Positions 12,139 to 24,429 of a DNA stretch of 64,000 nucleotides are shown here, piece after piece. Source of the DNA: Termitomyces sp. T153 (taxonomy: Eukaryota > Basidiomycota > Agaricomycetes > Agaricales > Lyophyllaceae); contig JACKQL020000008.1 in assembly GCA_018296165.2 (NCBI GenBank), forward strand, positions 868,001 through 932,000, in the 5' to 3' direction. The stretch's first letter is position 1; the number at the start of each line of letters is the position of its first letter. The translations under genes were made by a program, and so were the position numbers. Below the pieces are notes generated by a model. The model worked only from the letters and a program-made list of their open reading frames with translations. It did not search any database and had not been told where the DNA came from.

Positions 12139-13050
12139 GGCTCGCTAGTGTTTTGAAAAAACAAACATCCTCACAAATATGAAATGTAACATATTGATAT
12201 TTTTTTTTGTTTTTTTAGTGGTTCTATCGAATTTTTAAATAGTTGGCTTCTAGCACCTCAGTATATATTGATATTTTGGATTTCTGCAAGCCGCAAAGGG
12301 TTTTGTTCGGCGGGTGGTACACATTTACATTTAGGGAGATAAGAAAAATAGTCATTGTTTTGCAATACAAACAGAGTGACCAACTCAGCTGTGTGCGATC
12401 TCGAAGCGAGGACTCCTCTCACAAATGATGGCGCTGATGCCAGAGTAACAGTGGACCGAATGACGTAGACTATGGAAAGCGAGACCTGGACAGCATCTTT
12501 CAGCAAATAGGCGCTGTGTGCTCTGACTACATATATTTCTATTTGTTTTTCATTACTGATGTGTATTACATTACCTCTGTTGCTCGACGATGATGACGAA
12601 GAGGAATTTTATAGCCCGATCTCGCATCGCAAAGTCTTTATGATTGTGATGGATAAATCATATACTGGTAGCTAAACGCGGCGGCTAGAGTAGAAATACA
12701 GTAGAGTAAAGAACATAAAAAATGTGTACGAAAGAAATGAGTACACAGTAATGTACAATGCGGGAGAGGAGGGTGGGCAAGCAAAAAATATGAATATGAT
12801 ACATGAAATAAGAGTGAAATAAGTGAGAAGCCATGTTCGGATACCAACGCTTACTTTGAAAGATTGAGGTCACCACAGCGGCAGTAGCATGGTGGAAATG
12901 CAAGTTTCTATGGTGATAGATGAGGAAAGCTCATCAAAAAGGTGAATTATCTTACCACGCAGAGTAGCTGGAAAAATAAAGATAAAAATCAACAAAACTG
13001 TATTGGTAGGCGCTACTCTGCATGGAGGCAATTGGAAAGAACTATTTAGA
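12139..13050. other. Intergenic, no gene seen
   Basis: This is the 3' flank of LYS2. It starts with an AT-rich stretch (T-run near 12200) that probably carries the polyadenylation region. CpG is still present to about 12.9 kb. Short open frames (12243-12428, 12638-12903) show no motif. Confidence 0.5.
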
Positions 13051-13304
13051 GGTCAGGGAGCATTTGAGTACTCACCCATGTTGGGGTGAGAGTGCAAAGA
13101 GGCAGCACAGCAAAAGTGAGACTTGGCCCTACTTTTTTTTTTTTTCATCAGCATAGCCTCACCCAGAACAATAGTGCCATGCTGGCCATGGCCTGGAGTT
13201 TCTTGTGAGGATTCACAGTAAATGCCAAGGTCTTTGAAAACACTCCTTACCTTGAGAACCCATGTTTTCACCAACCTCTGCTACTCAACAGCTCCAAGGT
13301 GCAT

Positions 13305-13565
13305 CATAAATAATTCAATTACATGCTCCTTCATCTCACAATACTGTTGATTTGCCTTCCGGATCTCTTGTCCACTTGGACATACTCATGGGCTTCATAA
13401 ACATCCTTTTTAGTGTCACTCCCAAAGTATCGAGAAAGACAATCTGCAATCTTGTTAAGCTCTCCTTTGACATATAATCCATCCATTACTGTTACTGTAG
13501 CAACAAGTATACCTGCCCTCCATAAAATTCAAGTGCTTCACAGTCTGTGATCACATATATTCTAT
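13305..13565 (-). pseudogene. Ty3/gypsy RNase H fragment
   Basis: The minus strand, with frame breaks, encodes VTDCEALEF-like and YVKGELNKIADCLSRYFGSD blocks. These match the RNase H/connection region of agaricomycete Ty3 elements (the GxxNxxADxLSR motif). Only about 85 residues survive. It lies in the CpG-poor block between LYS2 and HMG-CoA reductase. The neighbouring minus frame 13823-13551 may belong to the same element but shows nothing I recognise. Confidence 0.6.
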
Positions 13566-14115
13566 ATACACCCCATTAATTTGTCCTCCCATGTCAAGAG
13601 TGCTTCCAACATTACAAGTGTTAACAGCTTGTGGACTGTATAGTCCTGCTGTGCCACTTTGAACTTCAATCCTGCTAGTCAGCAAGTTTGCCATGTATGT
13701 CCTTGTCCATTCTGGTTTTGTGGAGGCATCAGACATTTTGCATATCAATTCATCCCATCTGGGATTGAGACCAGTGTTTGAAGTAATGCCGATGTGATGG
13801 ATATCAATGAAATGGTGACCCATTCATAGTCATAGCCATCAATGTGTCAGTGTATGCAACAATATCAGGCAACAGTGTGCCTATGTACTGTATGTCACTA
13901 TAGTTGCACAGTACACACTATTCATTCTCTGATGTGTTCCAGCTTGTTCATGTCAGGGGTGAATGCCATTCTGATCAATAGCATGATCCATTCTGACTCA
14001 AGACAGAGTACATTAGCTCAAAGTCATTCAAATATGACATGCAAATGTTCCTTGTGTTCCTTGATTGTATCTGAGAAGATAAAGATACTGTAGAGTAGCT
14101 AGCAAATGGTGCATT

Positions 14116-14555
14116 TGTCAGGGGATGTCTCACTTGTTTCCCCTTCTCCTCCTCCAGTTCTTGTCAGATTTGCTCCATTATAGTTTTCCTTTATTCTCCT
14201 TCCTTTTCCCTATCTATTGGTCCTAGTTTCAGCCTTCAGGCTGCACCGTCACTCTGTCAATAATTCAGACAAGTATGCCCCTTTGACACTGCCACTGGCT
14301 TATGTAACTGCTGACCAATTGCTGACACATCACTTGTGTCTTTTTTCTCTGTCATACTGTACAGTTGTTTCTCATGCTTCTGAAGCCTCTGAAGCATCAC
14401 ACCTGGCCTAGGGAATCCCCAGACTTGTTCTCTTTGGATTTCCCTTTGCCAGGTGAGTAGTTATCTCAGTAGACACTGTACAGTACTGAATAGACTTTGG
14501 ATTTCCCTTTGCCAGCTGTGTGATTGAGCCACAGCCTCCGGAGGTTGCCCTTACA
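14116..14555 (+). mobile_element. Solo LTR, chromovirus family, with GCATT target duplication
   Basis: A 440-bp element begins TGTCAGGGG and ends CCCTTACA, and is flanked on both sides by the perfect 5-bp repeat GCATT (14111-14115 and 14556-14560). It shares its start, end and the duplicated CTTTGGATTTCCCTTTGCC block with the LTRs of the chromovirus at 32956-50017, but is about 90 bp longer. No internal sequence remains, as expected after recombination between two LTRs. Confidence 0.85.
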
Positions 14556-14560
14556 GCATT

Positions 14561-15640
14561 CACCTGTCATTGCTTCACTTGAGTTATTGTTATCTTTGCC
14601 TCAACAAATCATGTTAAGGGTGGACACATATATATTTCTATCATGTTCACAACATGTATCATGCAATGTTCAACCTCCATTCCACATGATGTCAGAGTCA
14701 AGAATGTTGATCCCATTTACCAGTGCACCAACATTCATCCCACACAGAACTCAAAGTCTTAGCATATATCAAGACTGATGAATGATTCACATCCACTCAT
14801 GATGCACGATTACAATTATCCTGATGTGCACTGAGAGAAATGCAATCTCCTTATTGACAGTTATCCCATCAACAATTTATGATATTGTGTATGGACATTA
14901 TGTGGCAGCCTACCTTGCAAATACTGTCGAAGTTAATATTTTGAATCTCATGTCTCATGCATCGCCACTTCTTATTTAATGAACACATGGCTGAAAAGTC
15001 AAAGGCTACCTGCATGCCAGTTTATACATTCTTACAGTTGTTCCATTTAAGACCTGGCCATTGTGAGGCTACATTCTTAATTAACATTGAATTCACCAAT
15101 GACATGAAGTTATGTATAAATACATAATTCTCTTGTACAAAGAGCATCTTATGACACCGAACAAGGAGGGTTATGCACGTGTGTAATGCGTCACTACCAA
15201 CACCCATACTAGGTTGTCATGAGCCATTGGAATGTAGCTGGCATATGCAGTCACAGTTGGCAATGCAAACAGCATTTTATTGTGGATATCAGTGCTTCAT
15301 ATCATATTGGGATCTGCTCCAGCCATGTCTTCATGAATAACTTCTGTATTGGATAAGGTTACGATGTCCTTTGTTGGATTGGATTGTGCTTGTTGTTGTG
15401 CTTGTGCTTGTGCTGTCATGCATCAAGCAGCACATTGCACCTGACAGCTGTCTAGTGTTGATGTGAGGGTTCCCCTGTTATTCAACATCTCACTTGGAAC
15501 AGGCTCTGTCAGGCAAAGTGCCTTCACAATTTGAAGTGAAACATGTGAAAATTTGAACCCGTGAGTTTTGCCTTGGTGTCTTACAATTTTTTTTTTTTGT
15601 ATAAGTGTGTCTTTATATAAGTCGTGTCAGGTTCCAGATG
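14561..15640. other. CpG-poor repeat debris, no gene seen
   Basis: This is transposon-like sequence without CpG and without a recognisable motif. CpG content changes abruptly near 15640, where the HMG-CoA reductase upstream region begins. Confidence 0.45.
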
Positions 15641-16041
15641 TCAAACAGATCCGTGCGGCGTCGGCCCTGCGGGCGGTTTCACCAGTGCTTAGATCTGCGA
15701 GTGATAGCAATAGCAGTTGTGTCGCATGTGTAGAGCGCTTATAGGCATCGCGTTGCAGAAAAAAGAGGGTGTCTCCTCGGCGTTTCTCGGTTGGAGCGAT
15801 GAGGATATGGGATTATCACGGCATGGAGATACTGAGCTTAGATCCGGTTGGAGACCTTGCAGTTTCTTGTCGGGACTTTTGACGGCCGTTGATAAACATC
15901 GATAGCGATACTTGAATAGAGTACACGTATTAGGAACGTTTCATTTTGTACAATGTAGGCAGACCCGAGTTGACCGGGAGATGCCGCGTATAATAGGGGA
16001 AAAAAAAAAAGAAACAAGTGGTGATACTCTTCAGTCTCTTT
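15641..16041 (+). promoter_or_regulatory. Probable HMG-CoA reductase upstream region
   Basis: CpG-containing unique sequence lies between the CpG-starved block and the start codon at 16042, with a run of ten or more A at about 16001-16010. I could not identify a specific sterol-regulatory element. The span is given only because the base-composition border is sharp. Confidence 0.35.
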
Positions 16042-19000
16042 ATGCTGCGGCAACTGCGGGCGCTGCTACGGCCGCTGGCCATCCAGGCAGCGTACAATCC
16101 TATCGAGACGATTGTTTTCTTTTCTATTGTGGGGACTCTTGCGTACTTTCATATCCTCACTGCAATCAAGCACTCTGCGTTTTTTGCGCCGTCGCGGGTG
16201 CCGGCACTGCGGCCGACGCACCTTGCTCTGCACCGCGATGGCTGGCTGGCTGTCCACGAGCAGCGCGATGCTGCGGTGCTCGACATCCAGCAGCTCGTGT
16301 TTGGCGAGCCCGTCGCACCTGCTCTCGTTGCGCAGCTCGCGGCCGCTGCGTCGTTTTCGCACCTCAACGCCTCGTCGCTCACGCTGGCGGTGCCGTCGGG
16401 CACTCTCGCTGCGGTGGTGGCGTCGCTGCTGCCCGCGGCCGAGTTCCGCGTGCTGCACTCGCGCGGGGCAGCAGAGCCCGTCATCGGGGACACGTCGTCG
16501 CCGAAATGGATGGCGTACGCCTTCCGTGCGCTGGTGATGCGGTTCTACACGCTGGCGCAGATGGCAGACTCGGTGGACATCCTGCTGATCCTGCTGGGGT
16601 ATGTGCTGATGCACGTCACGTTCTACCTGCTGATGTCGCGGTCGCGGGCGCTGGGGTCGAATTTCTGGCTGCCGGCGGCGATCATGAGCAGCTCGATCCT
16701 GGCGCTGCTGGTGAGCGTGCCGATCGCGCTGGGGCTGGGGATCGCGATCGACCCGGTGGCGCTGACGGAGGCGCTGCCGTTTCTGGTGTGCACGGTGGGG
16801 TTCGACAAGCCGCTGCGGCTGGCGCGGGCCGTGTTCCTGCACCCGCACCTGACGACGCCGCCGGTCGCGCTGGCGTCGCTGCACGCGGCACAGCCGATGC
16901 CGCTCAAGCCGGCGGCCAAGATCCTCACCGAAAGCCTGTCGCTGACGTACCCCCCCGTCATCCGCGACTACATCCTCGAGATCGCCGTCCTCGTCGTCGG
17001 CGCATACTCCAACGTCCCCGGCCTCACGGAGGTCTGTGCGCTCGCCGCCCTCCTCCTCGCCGTCGACTGTCTCCTCATGTGCACCTACCTCGTCGCTGTC
17101 CTCGGCGTCATGATCGAGGTCTGTCTCGTCTCTCTGCGCTGTCCCTGCTCACACGTCTCTGCTAGGTCCGCCGCATCCAGACCCTCCACGACCGCTCCAG
17201 AACCCGCTCGCGCACCAACTCGGTCTCCTCGGCCCACTCCACCAGGTCTGCCCTCGTCCAGCCCCCGCCCCCGCCCGCCTGGCCCGAGCGTCTCCTCGGC
17301 GTCAAGGGCTCCCTCCTCGGCCAGAAGCCCAGACCCGCCGGGCCACCCACCAACCCTAACCCCGTCGCGCGCCTCAAGCTCCTCCTCATCGCCACCTTCA
17401 CGACTCTCCACATCCTCAACCTCATCACGCCCCTCGCGCCCAGCGCAGGACCTGCGCGCCAGCACCATCTCCACCACACGCACAGCCACGGACTGCTGTC
17501 GAGTGCGCGAGTACTGGCGCCCCGCGTCGACGCGTCAGACGCCGATGTACAGACCGTGCTGCGCATGATCGCCACCTCGCCCGGCGACGACGAGCTCATC
17601 GTGCGTGTCTGCGCGCCGCTCTTCATCCAGCCCGTCCCCTCTACCCTCTCTATCCCGCCCTCCCCCGCCCCCTCCTCCGACCAGCGCACCCTCGAACGCT
17701 TCATGGACTCGTGGACCCGTCTCGTCGGCGACCCCATCATAAGCAAGTCCATCGTCGTCCTCCTCGCAATCAGCATCATGCTCAATGGCTATCTCATCAA
17801 GGGGATCGCCGTTGGTGCCGGCATGGGGATGGGTATCGGTGGGGCAAAGGCGTTGAGGTTCGAGCCGGCGGCCGGTGCTGCGGTTGAGCCTCGGGACGGC
17901 ACAGATGAACCCAAGTCGAGGCCGAGGACAAGGACGTTTACGCTTGAAGATGTCGATCGGCGCTTGCGGTTGGGTGTGCGCCCGAACTCGCCGTCGATTG
18001 TGCATACGCCCGATACGTCTACGGCCGTGTCGACGCCTTCGCCGCCCCCGCCGTTGCAGTTGCACGAGGCGGACGCACTCAAGGGTATCGGTACGACCCG
18101 TGCGTACGACGACCTGGCGCGGCTGTACGATGCGGGCGAGGGGATGCATGAAAAGGCAGAGGTGCTGGCGGGTATGACGGACGAGGAGGTCGTGGCCCTT
18201 GTGCAGCGGGGAAAGGTGCAGGCGTATGCCCTCGAGAAGGTGTTGAGTGGCGGAGAGGTGGGGTGGGGCGTCAGGGAGAGAGAGGTGCGTCGGGCTGTAA
18301 GGATCCGGCGAGCGGTTCTATGTGAGTTTTCTCTTCCTCGTCGAGTGCGATCAACGCTGACGAAACCCCCCAGCACGCGCGTCGAACACGCAGACGCTCG
18401 AACACTCGCTTGTCCCGTATGAGAACTACGACTACACGCGCGTGCTGGGCGCATGCTGCGAGAATGTCGTCGGGTACATCCCCATCCCGCTCGGTATCGC
18501 CGGACCCCTGACTATCGACGGCGTCTCGTTCCCCATCCCCATGGCCACCGCCGAAGGCACGCTCGTCGCGTCCACATCGCGCGGGTGCAAAGCGCTCAAC
18601 GCAAGCGGCGGCGTCCGCACCGTCATCACCAAAGACGGCATGACGCGCGGGCCCGCGATCGATTTCCCGTGCATCGACGAGGCCGCGCGGGCTCTGTCGT
18701 GGATCCGGGGCGAGGGGTACGCCGATCTCAAGAGCGCGTTCGAGAGCACGTCGCGCTTCGCGAGGCTGCTGGATATAAAGTGCGTTATGGCTGGACGTAC
18801 GGTTTTTGCGAGGTTTGTGACGGCGACTGGGGACGCGATGGGGATGAATATGATTAGTAAGGGGACGGAGAAGGCGCTTGAGGTTTTGCAGGGTGAGTTT
18901 CCGGCGATGGTGGTGCTTGCGCTGTCGGGGAATTATTGCACGGATAAGAAGCCCGCGGCGGTTAATTGGATTGAGGGGAGGGGGAAGAGCGTTGTTGCAG

Positions 19001-19678
19001 AGGCCGTGGTGCAGGGGAGCGTGGTGAAGAGCGTGTTGAAGACGACCGTGGAGGCGTTGTGTAATTTGTGTGTGAAGAAGAATTTGGTGGGCAGTGCGAT
19101 GGCGGGGAGTGTGGGTGGGTTCAATGCGCATGCTGCGAATATTTTGACGGCGGTGTTTCTGGCGACGGGGCAGGATCCTGCGCAGAATGTAGAGAGTTCG
19201 AATTGTATGACGTTGATGGAACCGTGAGTTTCGGCCCTCAGTCCTCTTTACGGTGTACTATACTATACTAAACAAATGCAGGACTAACGACGGGGAAGAC
19301 CTCCTCGTAACCATAACTATGCCCTCCATCGAAGTAGGCACCGTCGGCGGCGGCACGATTCTCTCGCCCCAACAAGGCATACTCGAGATGTTGGGCATCA
19401 AAGGCGCGCATCCTACCGAACCAGGCGCGAATGCGCAGATGCTCGCGAGGATCATCGCCGCGGCTGTGATGGCGGGAGAGCTGTCGTTGCTTAGTGCGTT
19501 GGCGGCAGGGCATCTGATAAGGGCGCATATGGCGCATAATAGGAGTGCACCTGCTACGCCTGCGAGTGCGAGGGGCGAGGGGGGGCTGTTGGTTAAGGCT
19601 GAGGATGAGGCTGGGGTCGAGGAAAAGACGATTTTGAGGAATGTGTCGACGGCGAGCTTGTCGTCGTTTAGCAAGTAA
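16042..19678 (+). CDS. 3-hydroxy-3-methylglutaryl-CoA reductase
   Basis: This ER membrane enzyme makes mevalonate from HMG-CoA with NADPH, the controlling step of ergosterol and isoprenoid synthesis. Exons 16042-17118, 17166-18321, 18374-19223 and 19282-19678 splice to 1159 residues without a stop. The N-terminal half has several hydrophobic segments, including a sterol-sensing-like stretch ([20 protein letters not shown]). A poorly conserved Pro/Ser/His-rich linker joins it to the catalytic domain. The catalytic part shows [35 protein letters not shown] (catalytic Glu), DAMGMNMIS (NADPH), [13 protein letters not shown] (Lys), [15 protein letters not shown] (Asp) and [13 protein letters not shown] (catalytic His). 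The start at 16042 gives the family-typical MLRQLR..LRPLA opening. Exon 1 is very GC-rich. Fragments of this gene recur at 21.6, 26.5, 51.1 and 53.7 kb. Confidence 0.96.
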
Positions 19679-20034
19679 CTAATGGTTGCTTTCTTTTTCT
19701 TCTCTTTCTTTCTTTCGCCTTTGCTGTGATATCCGTCCATCCATCGTCCTCTGTTGTTAGGCTTACCATGCCTCTGGATGTTCATTTCTTGGTTACCTCG
19801 CTGATATGTATCTATCTACTTATCTTAACTCGTCTATACCCACTGTAAATATTCCAATTCGTTTAATCTAATGTCGCTTCGTAGGACATACACTTATGTC
19901 TACGTATATTTTCCCCGGACTCGCTCGCGTATATTCATTCATAACATGGCTTGCGTCTCGAAGAATGTCGGATCAAAGTTGCGTCCGTATGTGCATACAT
20001 ACCTTCCTCCTCGAATACTTCTACGGCGTTGGAA
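19679..20034 (+). other. HMG-CoA reductase 3' flank
   Basis: T-rich 3' flank with many short TATATCTA-like runs, which probably holds the polyadenylation signals. A diverged second copy of this stretch lies at about 21830-22115, after a copy of the reductase 3' end. Confidence 0.6.
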
Positions 20035-21227
20035 ATGTCTCTCGGTCTTGAACTTCCAGGTGGAACCGAGACTTGTCAGCTTCTCCAGGAGGACAAAGGC
20101 GCGTGCGCGGGCGCGATCGAGGACAACTATCAGTCACCTTGACAGATCTGGTCCTCCTCAAGAAGTCCAACCCGTCATTGGACGAGTACGACATGCAGAT
20201 TTACAGGGCAAGAATGTCCGGACAAGATGTCATCGTCAAGTACAACTGATGAAGAGCAAATTCGAGTACGACATGCAGATTTTCAGGGCAAGACTGTCCG
20301 GAAAAGATGTCATCGTCAAGTACAACTGCTGAAAGAGCAAAATTGCTATTCCCCGCCTCGAATATGGTCGATCGATTGAAGGCCGCTCTGGGGTGTTCAT
20401 GTACATGTACCGCGGTTTTATGGTTTTTATTTGTATGATCCTAAGGAGAGATGTGAGTTGTTGTCTCGTGCGTGTGTGATACTTTCAGTATTGTGGGGAG
20501 CCTGCGGTCTCTGATTTGGCGCTGTTGGAGGAGTATCGTAGGGATGATTTAGGTGTTAAGCGGTTTAGGTAAGTGCGTTGCCGTGAATGTGTGGTGGAAG
20601 TACTTGACTAAGTTACTTGACACAGGAATGATACCATGGATATTTACTTCCGCTTGCATTCGCTTGAGATAGAGCTTGCGCATGATGCATTGAGGGCGTC
20701 TCATATATTGGATTTTGAAGGGAAGCCGTTCCTTATCGATTTTGCAGATTCAGGGTACCATGATTGTTTCGCGTGGGAGGAAGGAAGACAATTGACGAGG
20801 GATGTATTGCCTGCGAAAGAGGGAGAGATCCTGAGAAAGATGGGATCGCAGAGTGTGAAATGTTATGAGTTGTGGAACTTTCTTAGGTCCGTTGACTACG
20901 GTTTACCCAGTACGTGCATTTGTACATAACCTGTATATGCATGCGCATGAATGACTCTGATATCTCATATAATTAACAGCACAGATTAAGCTCTATGGAG
21001 AAAACGTCCCTTGTGAGAGGATAACTTCGGCAGCCTATCTCTATAAGCTGGGGATTAGGAGAAGATGGCCTAGGTTTAGATCTAAAGAGGAGTTGTGGGA
21101 TACCTGTGTCAAGTACTGGCGACTTGTTCATTCCAACTGGAAGAAATACCATCCAGATGCAGCTGTGGAGCCCCCACTGGGCATTGTTGATCTCCAAGAG
21201 TATTTGTATTCAGAGACTGATTGTTGA
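20035..21227 (+). pseudogene. Kinase-like gene, broken copy 1
   Basis: This is the same family as the intact gene at 24430-25504. The ATG at 20035 opens the family's MSL.L.LP start, but the frame breaks at DNYQ, and a 79-bp tandem duplication (20184-20262, 20263-20342) follows. Later exons are well kept: the RNDTMDIYFRLHS block, the HDALRASHIL loop, the LIDF motif and the C-terminal YKLGIRRRWPRFRSKEELW. The family splice sites are also kept (GTAAGT after RF, GTACGT after LP). CpG is retained. The copy sits directly downstream of HMG-CoA reductase, and the kinase/reductase pairing is repeated elsewhere in the window. Confidence 0.8.
20184..20342 (+). repeat. 79-bp tandem duplication inside kinase-like copy 1
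   Basis: Two adjacent copies start CGAGTACGACATGCAGATTT and end in the stretch GTCAAGTACAACTG..GAAGAGCAAA. They differ at a handful of positions. The duplication destroys the reading frame of the kinase-like gene. No other member of the family has it. Confidence 0.85.
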
Positions 21228-21544
21228 TACTGGGATGTGCTCATATTCATTTTATAGTTCCCGGAATGTTGTCAGTGTCCATGTACAACATTGGTATATA
21301 CTTGAAATTAGCACACAGATTACCTTATCAGACTGAGCTGTTACTGAACTATATGGTAGTGAGGTTGTGTGTAAATCAATGGAGATGTTGACCCTATGTG
21401 CTTTGACAGCCGTGAGGGCATCTTCTTTCAGAATCTTTCCAATCTCATCTCGCTCTCTGCCGCCTCTGAGGTTGGCAAATCATCTTCCAAGATCAGCACA
21501 TGCGAGAATCATCCGCTACTACACTCTCTGAATTCTTCACCAAA

Positions 21545-22115
21545 CTTAAATGTTGATACTTGAGTGCGTTGGCAGCGGGGCATTTGATAAGGCACAGGGC
21601 ACATAAGTATGGCGCATAATAGGAGTGCGGCGGCTACACAGGCGACTGCGAGGGGGAAAGGAGGTCGTTGGTTAAGGCGCTGAGCCGAGGCTGAGGTCAA
21701 GGAGGAGGAGAAGATTTTGAGGACCCAGTCGATGGCGAGTTTCCCTCCGCCGTGTAGCGAGTAATCAATAGGGACTTTTTCTTGCTTTTTTCCCCTTTCT
21801 TCTCTTTGAAAGTTCTCTTTTGATTTAATATACATCTTCTGCTATCAGGCTCATACCTCTGGATCTCTCCTTGATGACTCGCTGGTATCTATATCATATC
21901 TGTATGCGTGCGCTTACTCGTCTATATCCGCGGCGGATATTCCCATTTCTTTACTGTTTAATTTCTTTTTGTCTCGTCCGTCCGGGATGACTTACATACA
22001 TACATTTTTTTTTACTTCTTTATGTCTACGATGTATTCCCCCCAACCCGCTCGCGCAAATGTATTGTTACATTACTCATACATACCTACTTGCGTTTCGA
22101 AGAATGTCGATCTAA
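21545..22115 (+). pseudogene. Duplicated 3' end and flank of HMG-CoA reductase
   Basis: 21545-21770 parallels 19480-19680, the last reductase exon: TTGGCAGCGGGGCATTTGATAAGG, GCGCATAATAGGAGTGC, and the end region up to TAGCGAGTAA. It has insertions and lost frame. 21830-22115 parallels the reductase 3' flank, including the 'TTGCGTTTCGAAGAATGTCG' stretch that precedes kinase-like copy 1. So the reductase tail plus the start of its neighbour was duplicated. An inverted, CpG-stripped copy of the same segment lies at about 51010-51240. Confidence 0.8.
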
Positions 22116-22460
22116 GGGTGGCTGAATTCTTTTCTTGGTGATACACTCAAGAGAATATTGCGCAGCGCATAGTGTTATTTACCGTTTGAGCTGGGTCATG
22201 AATTATTATTAGGGGATCATAAACACAAACATTGAATGTTAACATATGATTGATGTTGAAAGACGGTTCGGTTTGTTAGCTAACTCCCCTCCGGCTCTGA
22301 GTACCCTGAATTGTTATTCCATTAAACATTCTCAAACTTGCTTGTAAGGCTCTCTACTTGGTATTTCTCGATGATTTGCTCTTGTTGTAATATAAAAGAG
22401 CCTCATGGGGCAACGTCCTGCAAGATTTTAGTAATATCCCTGTTTGACAAGTTAAACTAC

Positions 22461-23560
22461 TCATTTTGTATTCATGCCCGGACCCTTCGATTTCCGTGCC
22501 TTTGTCCACCAGCCGTCAATGATTGGCGGAATGCAGATGGGTCCCTTCAGATACCCAGCAGCCTTGAGCGTCCATATCACTATATCCACCAGCCCGTCCT
22601 CATGAGGGAAGCATGGAGGTGATATGTACAGATGGCCACTCTCAAGGTCCTTCCTATAGCAACAGTAGTGAATGTTGTTACAGGTCAGGATCGCAAACCT
22701 CTGTTTATGCTCAACCATTTGATTCCAGACCTACAGAATAGCAGTCTCGTGAAAGAGGCAATATATCAATGGCATACCTGGCTGATCACCTTGTTATGTT
22801 TCATAGAGTCTTTATTACCAAAATTTTGATTGCGTTTAGGCCAGTTGAATTGGATGGCCCAACCTTTGATCCTTTCCATGTCAGTTTCCTCCATGTTATA
22901 ATTATCTCGTTCGGCAACAGCAGACGAAAGCCTTGGAGAGACATCAATAAGGAGAGCTGCTGAGAATGCCACTGGGGTTTTGACTTCTGTAACAAGGTGA
23001 AGGACAGGCAGTTTATCATCAAGAAGTAACTCTTAGATCCCAAGGTCAGTAATATGACTTGCACTGCCACATGAAGCCACATATAATCTGAATTTCCTTC
23101 TGAATTCATTGTGATCCATGATTTCATTGTTAGTGGACTTCTTCAAACAGTTTACCTTCCTGAGCTTTTCTTTTGCCTTCAAAAAGCTGACAAGGGACAA
23201 AGCAGGGTATAGATAAAGGCCTAGGAAGGCATCTTCAGAATCTTTCTCTAAGTGGATTGCACAAGCTAATAGAGCCATAGTGTATCTTGAATCAACACAT
23301 ATCAACAGTCTGTCTGCAGGCTGAACCTAGATGTCCTTGAGAGCTTTAGTCAATTCAGGCAAAAGTTGTTGGACGAGATCCGAGGATGGTACAATATGCG
23401 TAAGCTTCGGCGCAATGGCAGCCAACGCTTCTCTTGTTTCTGGCGCTGTAGAAGCAAAGACATCAGTAGTTTTAGAGCTTTGGGCGAACAAGCTCTTTGC
23501 GTAAGCGCACCTTAGGATGCCTACAACACGACAAGCGACAAAAATTGTAGACAACGTCAA
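22461..23560 (-). pseudogene. PD-(D/E)XK-like gene, copy A (two nonsense codons)
   Basis: I do not recognise the family by name. Minus-strand exon 1 (23560-22778) and exon 2 (22730-22464, TGA at 22463-22461) are joined by a clean GTATGC...GTAG intron. Exon 1 carries D-x(n)-LVTEVKTPVAF, the E-x-K pattern of PD-(D/E)XK nuclease folds. Exon 2 has QMVEHKQRFAILTCNNIHY and LYISPP, compatible with the end of such a fold. In-frame TAG (after ALKDI) and TAA (after DLGI) occur where copy B at 31258 has sense codons, so this copy is probably dead. CpG is retained. Nuclease-like assignment is inference from one motif. Confidence 0.55.
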
Positions 23561-24429
23561 GAGGTAAGACAGGCTCTACCGCAGCTACGATCTTCTGAAA
23601 GAACCGTTCGACTATGATTCACTACTGTTCAAAGAGGTGGAAGACGGGGTAATGCTGATAGGGTCATTGTATGAGGCTCTAGATTTACCTAGGGCTCTTT
23701 ATATGCAGCAGTCGCAGTAACAGTCGGCGTGCCACACTCATGACTCGTCCAGGCACATCCAATTGTCCTTTTTTACCCAAAACTATTTCCGAAAATGTTC
23801 GCATTGTTTTGTCACGGGGCAGTCATGCCTGCGATGATGTAAAAGAAAACAATAGAATCAGACAATTTTGGAATACAACCGGTCGAAAGTCCTGCCAAAA
23901 TTGGTCATAGCTGTGTGATGAGTGTTCCAACAGGTGGCAACAATACATCCTTTGTGCTAGTCGATTCTGCCAAAGATAGTCATAGCTTGTTGATGAGTTG
24001 TCAAGAGGCTGCGGTGGCTATCACCTAGCGTAGTATGAGCCCAACATACTGGATAGACGAGAGAGCGTAAGTTGATCTGCTGAGATACGTGAGCTCGGAA
24101 CTTGGAGGGTCGCACCCTAGTAGATGTATCCAACATACCTTGAGTGCATTGGGACGCCTTCAAGTACAAAGGAGATGGTTCATGCCGCTTCAGGCTGGCT
24201 ACCAGAAAAAAATTATCATTGTACTTCATCAACCTTGAAGAACTGTGGATCGATGATCGAAAATGGGGTTACACGCGAGTTCGTTGCTGATATTGTTCAT
24301 TATTTATTTGTCCACATTGAGTGGCATAAAAACAGGCAAGTTGTGAGAAGCAAGTTGTGTCCGCTCACCATACCTTCAACTCCTTAGCCTTAGTATTCAG
24401 AGTCTTTCTGCTCTTGTCTGACATCGGAA
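23561..24429. other. Spacer before the intact kinase-like gene
   Basis: Unique-looking sequence with CpG. A plus-strand piece at 23592-23632 (LLKEPFDYDSLLF) matches the start of copy B (31258-31295) but lies in the opposite direction to the rest of copy A, so a small inversion has occurred. No complete gene is seen. The last ~70 bp are the upstream region of the gene at 24430. Confidence 0.45.

Noticed and set aside
16066..17785. Long minus-strand ORFs (272 and 207 codons) opposite HMG-CoA reductase
   Set aside because: They lie in very GC-rich exon DNA where antisense frames stay open by composition. The proteins are Arg/Gln-rich low complexity without motifs, and the plus strand is a clear gene.
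16042..19678. LYS2, HMG-CoA reductase and the NRPS-like gene as one biosynthetic cluster
   Set aside because: The first two are primary-metabolism genes with their own pathways, separated by repeats; no terpene synthase, P450 or transporter accompanies them.
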